Below, one piece after another: positions 6,338 to 12,976 of a stretch of DNA of 12,976 bases. The stretch spans positions 1 through 12,976 of the forward strand of contig JAEXFF010000097.1 in the NCBI GenBank assembly GCA_023400335.1, given 5' to 3'. The translations under genes were made by a program, and so were the position numbers. Each line of letters begins with the position of its first letter. Within the stretch, counting starts at the first letter, position 1. The DNA is from Bacteroidota bacterium. Its GTDB lineage: Bacteria; Bacteroidota; Bacteroidia; Bacteroidales; Marinifilaceae. The notes beneath the pieces are model-generated. The model saw only the letters and a list, made by a program, of their open reading frames with translations, was not told where the DNA came from and searched no databases.

Positions 6338-7406
6338 TTTTTCAGTGGTTACTCATTGGGTAGATCAGTTATTGCGGTCGTTTCTCCCGGAAGGCTGGGC
6401 GATACTGACGGAATTCATGCTCATCGGTTTGTGTTTGCTGGTCAGTTATGCTGTAGTCGCTTTGGTATTGATCTATGTGGAGAGAAAGGTGTGTGCTTTT
6501 TTTCAATGCCGGATTGGGCCGAACCGGGTAGGGCCGTACGGCTTGGTACAGAGCGTAGCCGATATGATCAAGATGTTGACGAAAGAGCTGATCACCATCA
6601 ACCATGTCGATAAATTTTTATTTAACCTGGCTCCTTATATTGTCATTATTGCTTCTGTCATTGCCTTTAGCTGTCTGCCTTTTGCCAAGGGGTTGGAGAT
6701 CATCGATTTTAATGTGGGGGCCTTTTTTGTCATGGCCGTTTCTTCTATGGGAATTGTGGGCATTTTGCTGGCCGGCTGGTCGAGTAATAATAAATATTCC
6801 CTGATCGGGGCGATGCGGAGCGGAGCACAGATGATCAGCTATGAATTGTCTGTCGGCTTGTCGATTTTGACGATTATTGTATTTACCGATACCATGCAGT
6901 TATCGCAGATTGTAGCGAATCAGGCCGATGGGTGGTTTATTTTCAAGGGGCATATTCCTGCTTTTATTGCTTTTGTTATCTATTTGATTGCAGGGACGGC
7001 GGAGACCAACCGGGGACCTTTTGACCTGCCGGAAGCAGATTCGGAATTGACAGCCGGTTATCATACGGAATATTCAGGTATGCATTTCGGATTTTTTTAT
7101 CTGGCAGAATATCTCAATATGTTTATTGTAGCGGGTATGGCGGCTACTTTGTTTTTGGGAGGATGGATGCCTTTACATATCGGAGGATGGGACGGGTTTA
7201 ATACTGTGATGGATTATATCCCTCCTGTTATCTGGTTTTTCGGAAAAACCGGGGTATTGATTTTTATCATGATGTGGTTTAAGTGGACATTTCCGCGGTT
7301 GAGGGTAGATCAGTTGCTGACGTTGGAATGGAAATACCTGCTTCCGGTCAATTTGGTAAATATGTTTTTGATGGTGATTGTTGTGGTTTTTGATTTACAT
7401 TTTTAA
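6330..7406 (+). CDS. nuoH: NADH-quinone oxidoreductase subunit H
   Basis: Membrane subunit (ND1 homologue) that forms the entrance of the quinone channel and links quinone chemistry to proton pumping. The product is 358 residues with about eight hydrophobic helices. Family motifs are clear: [20 protein letters not shown] at 49-68, [18 protein letters not shown] at 69-86, and [17 protein letters not shown] at 224-240 followed by [15 protein letters not shown]. The acidic loop residues lining the channel are kept; one position that is Glu in E. coli (PEAE) is Asp here, a conservative change. The leader is purine-rich and overlaps a possible mini-ORF. NuoI starts one base after the stop. Confidence 0.97.
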   Translation: MFDFSVVTHWVDQLLRSFLPEGWAILTEFMLIGLCLLVSYAVVALVLIYVERKVCAFFQCRIGPNRVGPYGLVQSVADMIKMLTKELITINHVDKFLFNLAPYIVIIASVIAFSCLPFAKGLEIIDFNVGAFFVMAVSSMGIVGILLAGWSSNNKYSLIGAMRSGAQMISYELSVGLSILTIIVFTDTMQLSQIVANQADGWFIFKGHIPAFIAFVIYLIAGTAETNRGPFDLPEADSELTAGYHTEYSGMHFGFFYLAEYLNMFIVAGMAATLFLGGWMPLHIGGWDGFNTVMDYIPPVIWFFGKTGVLIFIMMWFKWTFPRLRVDQLLTLEWKYLLPVNLVNMFLMVIVVVFDLHF

Positions 7407-7407
7407 T

Positions 7408-7881
7408 ATGGCTCAGAAAAGTAATTATTTCAGTGGTTTATTCGGTGGTTTGGGATCTTTATTAACCGGCATGAAAGTCACTTTACGGGAATTTTTTACC
7501 AGGAAAACGACGGAATGTTATCCGGAAAACCGGGCTGCTTTGAAGATGTACGACCGTTTCCGCGGCAGTCTGGAATTGATTCACAATGAAAATAATGAAC
7601 ATAAATGTGTAGCTTGCGGGATTTGTGAAATGAATTGCCCGAACGGAACAATAGAGGTAGTGTCGGAAATCGTGACAGATGCGGAAGGAAAAAAGCGTAA
7701 AGTTTTAAAGGCTTATAAATACGATTTGGGGAGTTGTATTTTTTGCCAGTTGTGTGTCGTCAATTGTCCCCACGGGGCTCTCCGCTTCGGAACAGAATTT
7801 GAGAATGCCGTATTTACCCGGGAGAAATTAGTAAAGCAATTGAACCGGGAGGGATCTGTACTGGAAAAAAAGAAAATTTAA
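7408..7881 (+). CDS. nuoI: NADH-quinone oxidoreductase subunit I (two 4Fe-4S clusters)
   Basis: Peripheral-arm ferredoxin-like subunit (TYKY homologue) carrying clusters N6a and N6b, which pass electrons to N2 in NuoB. The 157-residue product has an amphipathic N-terminal region that lies on the membrane, then two complete CxxCxxCxxxCP motifs: C67/C70/C73/C77 in CVACGICEMNCP and C110/C113/C116/C120 in CIFCQLCVVNCP. I chose the ATG one base after the nuoH stop. An upstream in-frame start at 7378 would overlap nuoH and add residues with no family match. With NuoEFG missing, this subunit is the likely entry point for electrons from a ferredoxin- or flavodoxin-type donor, by analogy with related 11-subunit complexes. 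Confidence 0.97.
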   Translation: MAQKSNYFSGLFGGLGSLLTGMKVTLREFFTRKTTECYPENRAALKMYDRFRGSLELIHNENNEHKCVACGICEMNCPNGTIEVVSEIVTDAEGKKRKVLKAYKYDLGSCIFCQLCVVNCPHGALRFGTEFENAVFTREKLVKQLNREGSVLEKKKI

Positions 7882-7925
7882 AGCAGTATGCCGGACAGAA
7901 GTCGTAAAATTTAAAGGATGAAAAG

Positions 7926-8429
7926 ATGGAAATTGTCGTGTTTTATATTTTAGCTGCCATTATTATTGTATTCTCCATAATGGCGGTCACTACTCAGCGG
8001 ATATTGAGATCGGCTACCTATTTGTTGTTCGTGTTATTCGGAACGGCAGGTGTCTATTTTCAGTTGAATTATTCTTTTTTAGGGGCAGTACAACTGACGA
8101 TATATGCCGGGGGGATCATTGTGCTGTACGTATTTTCCATCTTGTTGACCAGTCCGGACGGAGATAAAATTGCCGGGAAATTACCGAAAAGCAAGTTATT
8201 TGCCGGTTTGGTCGCTTCCGTTGCCGGGGCCGCCTTATGTATTTTTATCACATTGAGCCATACTTTTCCTTCTTCCCGTTTTACACCGGGGGAAATCGAT
8301 ATGAAAACCATCGGTTTTGCATTATTGGGGACGGAAAAGTACCAATATATGCTTCCCTTTGAGGCGATTAGTGTGTTGTTGCTGGCTTGTATAATCGGGG
8401 GAATTATGATTGCCCGGAAAAGAGGTTAA
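7926..8429 (+). CDS. nuoJ: NADH-quinone oxidoreductase subunit J
   Basis: Membrane subunit (ND6 homologue) with five predicted helices in 167 residues. Helix 3 contains the hallmark LTIYAGGIIVLYVF at about 57-70, the glycine-rich segment that changes between pi-bulge and regular helix during turnover in structurally studied complexes. The last helix (EAISVLLLACIIGGIMIA) ends in a short basic tail. The start at 7926 follows aaagg. Another ATG at 7918 is out of frame. A 44-bp purine-rich gap separates it from nuoI. Confidence 0.95.
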   Translation: MEIVVFYILAAIIIVFSIMAVTTQRILRSATYLLFVLFGTAGVYFQLNYSFLGAVQLTIYAGGIIVLYVFSILLTSPDGDKIAGKLPKSKLFAGLVASVAGAALCIFITLSHTFPSSRFTPGEIDMKTIGFALLGTEKYQYMLPFEAISVLLLACIIGGIMIARKRG

Positions 8430-8451
8430 ATCGAAATTTAAAGCAGGGATT

Positions 8452-8760
8452 ATGATACATATGGAGTATTATTTGGTGGTAAGCACCATTATGTTTTTCG
8501 CCGGAATTTTCGGTTTTTTCTACCGGCGTAATTTACTGGCGATTCTGATTTCAATCGAATTGATACTCAATTCGGTGGATATCAATTTTGCTGTTTTTAA
8601 TCGTTATCTGTTTCCGGGGCAGTTGGAAGGGTTCTTTTTTACTCTTTTTGCAATTGGAATTTCGGCAGCTGAGACGGCTGTTGCTATTGCTATTATTATC
8701 AATATTTACCGGAATATCCGGAATATTCAGGTAAGTAAATTGGATAAGATGAAACACTGA
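8452..8760 (+). CDS. nuoK: NADH-quinone oxidoreductase subunit K
   Basis: Small membrane subunit (ND4L homologue) with three helices, 102 residues from the chosen start. It has the two buried glutamates needed for proton transfer: E36 in ISIELILNSV and E74 in GISAAETAVAIA, matching E36 and E72 of E. coli NuoK. With the ATG at 8452 the first glutamate falls at exactly position 36. The ATG at 8461 would give 99 residues and is possible; a TTG at 8410 overlapping nuoJ is unlikely. Confidence 0.95.
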   Translation: MIHMEYYLVVSTIMFFAGIFGFFYRRNLLAILISIELILNSVDINFAVFNRYLFPGQLEGFFFTLFAIGISAAETAVAIAIIINIYRNIRNIQVSKLDKMKH

Positions 8761-8785
8761 ACTATTGTTTTGGAACCTGGATATT

Positions 8786-10681
8786 ATGGAAAATGCTATA
8801 TTGATATTATTATTGCCGATGTTAATGTTTATCCTGTTGGGGATAGGCGGAAAATATATGAGTCATCGGTTGGCCGGGAGTTTGGGCACTTTGGGACTGG
8901 TTATGATTACTTTTTTGGCTTATCTGACTGCTTTCCGGTATTTCGGGGCAGGAAGGACGGAAGGGCTTTGGCAGCCTCAGACGGTATTTCATTTGGAATG
9001 GTTGCGGTTTACAGAAAATTTGCATATTGATCTGGGAATTCTACTCGATCCCATTTCAGTTATGATGTTGGTAGTCATTACGACTGTCTCGCTGATGGTT
9101 CACATTTATAGTCTGGGTTATATGAAAGGGGAAAGGGGATTTCAGCGGTATTATGCTTTTCTTTCCCTCTTTACTTTTTCTATGTTGGGTTTGGTCGTTG
9201 CTCCTAATATTTTCCAGATGTATATTTTCTGGGAACTGGTAGGTGTATCTTCTTATCTGCTCATTGGTTTTTATTATACAAAACCTGCTGCCATTGCGGC
9301 TTCTAAAAAAGCTTTTATCGTGACCCGTTTTGCTGATCTGGGCTTTTTGCTAGGCATACTTTTACTTTCGTTTTATACGCAGACTTTTGCTTTTGCGGAA
9401 TTGATGTCCGGGCAGGCCTGCGGGACTGCATCGGGGGCGACTTTTTTAGGGGGATCCGTCATTGCCTGGGCCCTGGGACTTATATTTATCGGCGGGGCCG
9501 GGAAATCGGCTATGTTCCCGCTTCATATCTGGTTGCCGGATGCCATGGAAGGCCCGACACCGGTGTCGGCATTGATACATGCGGCGACCATGGTCGTAGC
9601 CGGGGTGTATCTGGTGGCCCGTTTGTTCCCGTTATACATAGAAGCGGCTCCGGAACTTCTGGAGGTAATTGCTGTTGTGGGGGCTTTTACTTCCCTGTAT
9701 GCGGCTGTCGTTGCCTGTGTACAAACCGATATAAAGAGGGTATTGGCGTTTTCTACCATTTCCCAGATCGGATTTATGATGGTGGCGCTGGGAGTGAGCG
9801 GGATGGGCGGACATGCCGGCCTGGGATATGTTGCCGGAATGTTCCATCTTTTTACCCATGCCCTGTTTAAGGCATTGCTTTTCCTGTGTGCCGGGGCGAT
9901 TATACATACAATCGGTAGCAATGAGATGTCGGCTATGGGAGGTTTGAGAAAATATATGCCGGTTACTCACCTCACATTCTTGGTGGCTTGTCTGGCGATT
10001 TCCGGTATTCCTCCGTTTTCTGGTTTCTTCAGTAAGGATGAGATCCTGACAGCGGCTTTTTTGTTTAGCCCCTGGATGGGTGTATTAATGAGTGGGATTG
10101 CCGGGCTGACAGCCTTTTATATGTTCCGTTTGTATTACTCTATTTTCTGGGGAAGAGAGGCAGAATACGAACATACACCTCACGAAGCCCCGTTTCGTAT
10201 GACCGCTCCGCTGGTGTTCCTGGCTTTTGTTACTTGCTTTGCCGGATTTATCCCCTTTGGAAAATTTGTGAGCAGCAATGGAGCCCCTTATACGATACAT
10301 TTGGATTGGAAGGTGGCTTTGTCCAGTGTGACTATCGCCTGTATAGCTATTGGAATCGCTTCGGTGTTTTACCGGAAATATTCGTCTGTACCGGAAAAAC
10401 TGGCAAAGAATTTCGGAGGTTTTTACCGGGCTGCCACCCATCGTTTTTATATAGATGAAGTGTATTTATTTATGACGAAGCGGATTATTTTTGCCGGTAT
10501 TTCACAGGGGATTGCCTGGTTTGACCGGCATATTGTAGATGGGACCGTAAATTTGACAGCGATGGTAACTCAGAGAGCCGCTTATCATATACGGCGGCTG
10601 CAATCAGGACAAATACAGCAGTATGCTTTTGTTTTCCTGATCGGAACATTATTGATTGTGGTGTGGCTGGTCTTTTTATAA
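8786..10681 (+). CDS. nuoL: NADH-quinone oxidoreductase subunit L
   Basis: The most distal antiporter-like subunit of the membrane arm (ND5 homologue), about 631 residues, with a long lateral helix at the C-terminus. Key charged residues of the proton path are present: E150 in IFWELVGVSSYLLIG, K240 in GGAGKSAMFPLHIWLPDAM, K362 in THALFKALLF and K417 in FSGFFSKDEI. GPTPVSALIHAATMV is the standard helix-8 motif. The C-terminal part includes the basic stretch VTQRAAYHIRRLQSGQIQQY and a final hydrophobic anchor, which fits the lateral helix and last membrane segment. I chose the ATG at 8786; an in-frame TTG at 8765 would add seven residues but is less likely. Confidence 0.96.
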   Translation: MENAILILLLPMLMFILLGIGGKYMSHRLAGSLGTLGLVMITFLAYLTAFRYFGAGRTEGLWQPQTVFHLEWLRFTENLHIDLGILLDPISVMMLVVITTVSLMVHIYSLGYMKGERGFQRYYAFLSLFTFSMLGLVVAPNIFQMYIFWELVGVSSYLLIGFYYTKPAAIAASKKAFIVTRFADLGFLLGILLLSFYTQTFAFAELMSGQACGTASGATFLGGSVIAWALGLIFIGGAGKSAMFPLHIWLPDAMEGPTPVSALIHAATMVVAGVYLVARLFPLYIEAAPELLEVIAVVGAFTSLYAAVVACVQTDIKRVLAFSTISQIGFMMVALGVSGMGGHAGLGYVAGMFHLFTHALFKALLFLCAGAIIHTIGSNEMSAMGGLRKYMPVTHLTFLVACLAISGIPPFSGFFSKDEILTAAFLFSPWMGVLMSGIAGLTAFYMFRLYYSIFWGREAEYEHTPHEAPFRMTAPLVFLAFVTCFAGFIPFGKFVSSNGAPYTIHLDWKVALSSVTIACIAIGIASVFYRKYSSVPEKLAKNFGGFYRAATHRFYIDEVYLFMTKRIIFAGISQGIAWFDRHIVDGTVNLTAMVTQRAAYHIRRLQSGQIQQYAFVFLIGTLLIVVWLVFL

Positions 10682-10740
10682 AAGAAAAGCTAGAAATAGC
10701 GGAAAGAGAAGTGACGGATATATATTAAAATCGTAAGGAG

Positions 10741-12234
10741 ATGAATTTTTTATCTTTATTTGTAGGAATACCGGTAGCGATGATGCTGAGTTTGATGTTG
10801 GCCGGAAATTTAAAGCAAATCCGGACAGTAATGGTGGCGGGAGCCAGCGCTTTATTGGTTTTGGCTGTGGCTTTGACAATCTTGTATCTGGGAGAAAGAA
10901 ATAACGGAAATACGGCTGAAATGTTGTTCCGGGCGGATCTTTTGTGGTTTGCTCCTTTAAATATTCATTATGCTGTGGGGGTAGACGGTATTTCTGTGGT
11001 TATGCTTTTACTTTCAGCCATTATTGTGTTTACCGGTACATTTGCTTCCTGGCGGATGGCCCTGCAGCAGCGGGAGTATTTCCTATGGTTTTGCTTACTG
11101 TCAACGGGAGTATTCGGTTTTTTTATTTCCATCGATTTATTTACGATGTTTATGTTTTATGAGGTAGCCTTAATACCGATGTATTTGCTGATAGGCGTTT
11201 GGGGAAGCGGCCGGAAGGAGTATGCGGCTATGAAACTGACCCTGATGTTAATGGGAGGATCAGCTTTCCTGCTGGTCGGAATTTTGGGTATTTATTTCCA
11301 TTCCGCTCCGGCCGGAGGAATTTATACCATGAATTTACTGGAAATTGCGCAATATACCATTCCCCTTGAGGCTCAGCGTTTGTTTTTCCCCCTGACTTTT
11401 GTCGGATTCGGCGTATTGGGGGCTTTATTCCCCTTTCATACCTGGTCGCCTGACGGACACGCTTCCGCTCCTACGGCTGTTTCTATGTTACATGCCGGGG
11501 TTTTAATGAAACTCGGAGGATACGGTTGTTTCCGGGTGGCTATTTATCTGATGCCGGAAGCCGCAAAAGAATTGTCCTGGATTTTTATCCTCCTGACGGG
11601 TATCAGTGTAGTATACGGTGCTTATAGTGCTATTGTACAGAAGGATTTAAAATATATCAATGCTTATTCCTCTGTGAGCCATTGCGGTTTGGTATTGTTT
11701 GCTATCCTGATGCTGAATCAGACGGCTATGACGGGAGCTGTATTACAAATGTTGTCGCACGGATTAATGACGGCTTTATTCTTTGCATTAATCGGAATGA
11801 TTTATTCCCGTACCCATACGCGTTTAATTACGGAGATGGGAGGATTGATGCGGATTATTCCCTTTTTAGGAGTGGGGTATGTAATAGCGGGATTGGCTTC
11901 CCTGGGATTGCCGGGCTTGAGCGGTTTTGTGGCAGAAATGACTGTTTTTGTCGGCGCTTTTGAAGAAGCCGATACTTTTCACCGGGTGATGACTGTTCTT
12001 GCAGCTACTTCCATTGTCATCACGGCGGTTTATATATTGAGGGTGATCGGGAAATTATTGTATGGAAATGTGGTAAACCCGGCACATCAGCAGTTGAAAG
12101 ATGCCAGCTGGGACGAGCGTCTGACTGTTATCGGATTGATTGTGGCCGTTGCTGCCATCGGACTGGCTCCTTTGTGGATCTCCGGTATGATAAACGGAAG
12201 CGTGGTTCCTGTTGTGGAACAGTTGTCAAAATAA
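10741..12234 (+). CDS. nuoM: NADH-quinone oxidoreductase subunit M
   Basis: Antiporter-like membrane subunit (ND4 homologue), 497 residues, with about 14 helices. Conserved parts include E141 in FMFYEVALIPMYLLIG, K257 in GVLMKLGGYG, VSHCGLVLF and LSHGLMTALFF with their histidines, and E399 in SGFVAEMTVF. One feature stands out: the helix-7 segment reads VGFGVLGALFPFHTW, with leucine at residue 226 where E. coli has the essential K234 (VKMPVVPLHGW). The helix-8 motif is also unusual, SMLHAGVLMK, with a histidine (H251) where E. coli has leucine. The purine-rich leader ends in aaggag directly against the ATG, too close for standard Shine-Dalgarno use, yet this start gives the expected first helix. 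Confidence 0.96.
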   Translation: MNFLSLFVGIPVAMMLSLMLAGNLKQIRTVMVAGASALLVLAVALTILYLGERNNGNTAEMLFRADLLWFAPLNIHYAVGVDGISVVMLLLSAIIVFTGTFASWRMALQQREYFLWFCLLSTGVFGFFISIDLFTMFMFYEVALIPMYLLIGVWGSGRKEYAAMKLTLMLMGGSAFLLVGILGIYFHSAPAGGIYTMNLLEIAQYTIPLEAQRLFFPLTFVGFGVLGALFPFHTWSPDGHASAPTAVSMLHAGVLMKLGGYGCFRVAIYLMPEAAKELSWIFILLTGISVVYGAYSAIVQKDLKYINAYSSVSHCGLVLFAILMLNQTAMTGAVLQMLSHGLMTALFFALIGMIYSRTHTRLITEMGGLMRIIPFLGVGYVIAGLASLGLPGLSGFVAEMTVFVGAFEEADTFHRVMTVLAATSIVITAVYILRVIGKLLYGNVVNPAHQQLKDASWDERLTVIGLIVAVAAIGLAPLWISGMINGSVVPVVEQLSK

Positions 12235-12295
12235 AGATAAAACAGAAGGAAAATGCGGGGAAAGAAGGTTATGAATATTTGGAAGGATTAAGGTT

Positions 12296-12976
12296 ATGGA
12301 TTTCGGAAATTTATTGCATTTGCAGGAAGAAATATCACTGATCGGAGTGATGGTGCTTTTATTGCTTTTTGATTTGTTTTGTACGGGCAAAATCCGCCGT
12401 TATTTTCAACTTACAGCCTGTGTGCTGATGGGGGTGCATACGTTGATTCATCTGGTCCCTATGCCCGACGGTCAGGCTTTTGGCGGGATGTATATCAATT
12501 CTCCCCTGCTGTCTGTGGTGAAGACAATTCTGAATACAGGGACTTTGCTTATTTTTATGCAAGCCCGGAATTGGTTGAGCCGGGAGAGCACTTCAATTAA
12601 AAGGGGGGAATTTTATGTGCTGACGCTTTCAACCCTGCTGGGGATGTATTTTATGATATCGTCGGGTAATTTTTTATTGTTCTTTATCGGATTAGAAACG
12701 GCTTCTGTGCCGATGGCTGCATTGGTGGCTTTCGACAAATACCGGCATCACTCTGCTGAAGCCGGAGCCAAGTATATACTTTCAGCCGTTTTTGCTTCCG
12801 GACTGATGTTGTATGGGATTTCTCTGATATACGGAACCGCCGGGACCTTGTATTTTGAGGATATTCCCGCGGGCATCAGTGGTTGTCCTTTGCAGATCAT
12901 GGCTTTTGTCTTTTTCTTTGCCGGTATGGGTTTTAAAATCTCTTTGGTACCGTTTCATTTGTGGACAGCTGATGTA
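12296..12976 (+). CDS. nuoN: NADH-quinone oxidoreductase subunit N (3' truncated)
   Basis: The first 227 residues of the ND2-type antiporter-like subunit; the frame is open at the window end. Hydrophobic helices alternate as expected. The two diagnostic proton-path residues are visible: E134 in [15 protein letters not shown] and K214 in [18 protein letters not shown], which corresponds to the family helix-7 motif with its lysine. It follows nuoM by 61 bp on the same strand and completes the usual order nuoA to nuoN. The ATG at 12296 follows aaggtt. What follows the operon is out of view. Confidence 0.95.
   Translation, partial: MDFGNLLHLQEEISLIGVMVLLLLFDLFCTGKIRRYFQLTACVLMGVHTLIHLVPMPDGQAFGGMYINSPLLSVVKTILNTGTLLIFMQARNWLSRESTSIKRGEFYVLTLSTLLGMYFMISSGNFLLFFIGLETASVPMAALVAFDKYRHHSAEAGAKYILSAVFASGLMLYGISLIYGTAGTLYFEDIPAGISGCPLQIMAFVFFFAGMGFKISLVPFHLWTADV

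Noticed and set aside
8765..8785. TTG-initiated extension of nuoL
   Set aside because: The ATG at 8786 gives a normal NuoL N-terminus; the extra seven residues have no support.
12253..12291. 12-codon mini-ORF in the gap before nuoN, and a similar 8-codon one at 7888-7914 before nuoJ
   Set aside because: Too short to judge, and expected by chance in purine-rich gaps; neither abuts the flanking genes as the 6266 one does.
1..12976. CRISPR array, tRNA, rRNA, insertion sequence, phage or defence genes
   Set aside because: I found no spaced direct repeats, RNA gene signatures, transposase or integrase motifs, or attachment-site repeats on either strand.

Overview
This window looks like chromosome of an anaerobic member of the Bacteroidota, most likely Bacteroidales. 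The evidence is a complex I operon with a fused nuoCD and no nuoE, nuoF or nuoG, TAnnTTTG-type promoter boxes, A-rich rather than strong Shine-Dalgarno leaders, and a flavodoxin/DUF2023 gene pair. I cannot assign a genus from sequence alone.

Layout. (1) Bases 1-1640 hold the 3' part of a multidomain M64-type metallopeptidase: an LRR-like remnant, a thioredoxin-like domain without a CxxC, then the peptidase domain. A strong intrinsic terminator follows. (2) Bases 1746-2094 are a gap between convergent genes with no gene I can support. (3) On the minus strand, a long-chain flavodoxin (fldA) is followed by a DUF2023 protein, with an 11-bp hairpin between them. (4) A 202-bp divergent intergenic region carries a candidate promoter in each direction and a perfect 18-bp A/T palindrome. 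(5) On the plus strand, a small predicted secreted protein of unknown function leads into nuoA-nuoB-nuoCD-nuoH-nuoI-nuoJ-nuoK-nuoL-nuoM-nuoN, with nuoN cut by the window end.

How the genes work together. The nuo genes encode the quinone/Fe-S connecting module (NuoB, NuoCD, NuoI) and the membrane proton-pumping arm (NuoA, H, J, K, L, M, N) of an 11-subunit-type complex I. The NADH-oxidising module (NuoEFG) is absent where it would normally lie, between nuoCD and nuoH, so the electron donor is unknown from this window. The divergent flavodoxin is a candidate donor, by analogy with the flavodoxin-linked complex I of Campylobacter jejuni, but this is inference.

Most of the window is ordinary for this group. 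Points worth a second look are the leucine in NuoM where the central TM7 lysine is expected, the HExxxH spacing and dead thioredoxin domain of the peptidase, a CxxCxxC cluster in the flavodoxin, the secreted protein at the head of the operon, and a basic 23-codon mini-ORF bridging nuoCD and nuoH. I found no RNA gene, CRISPR array, insertion sequence or phage element, and no clear new defence or mobile system.
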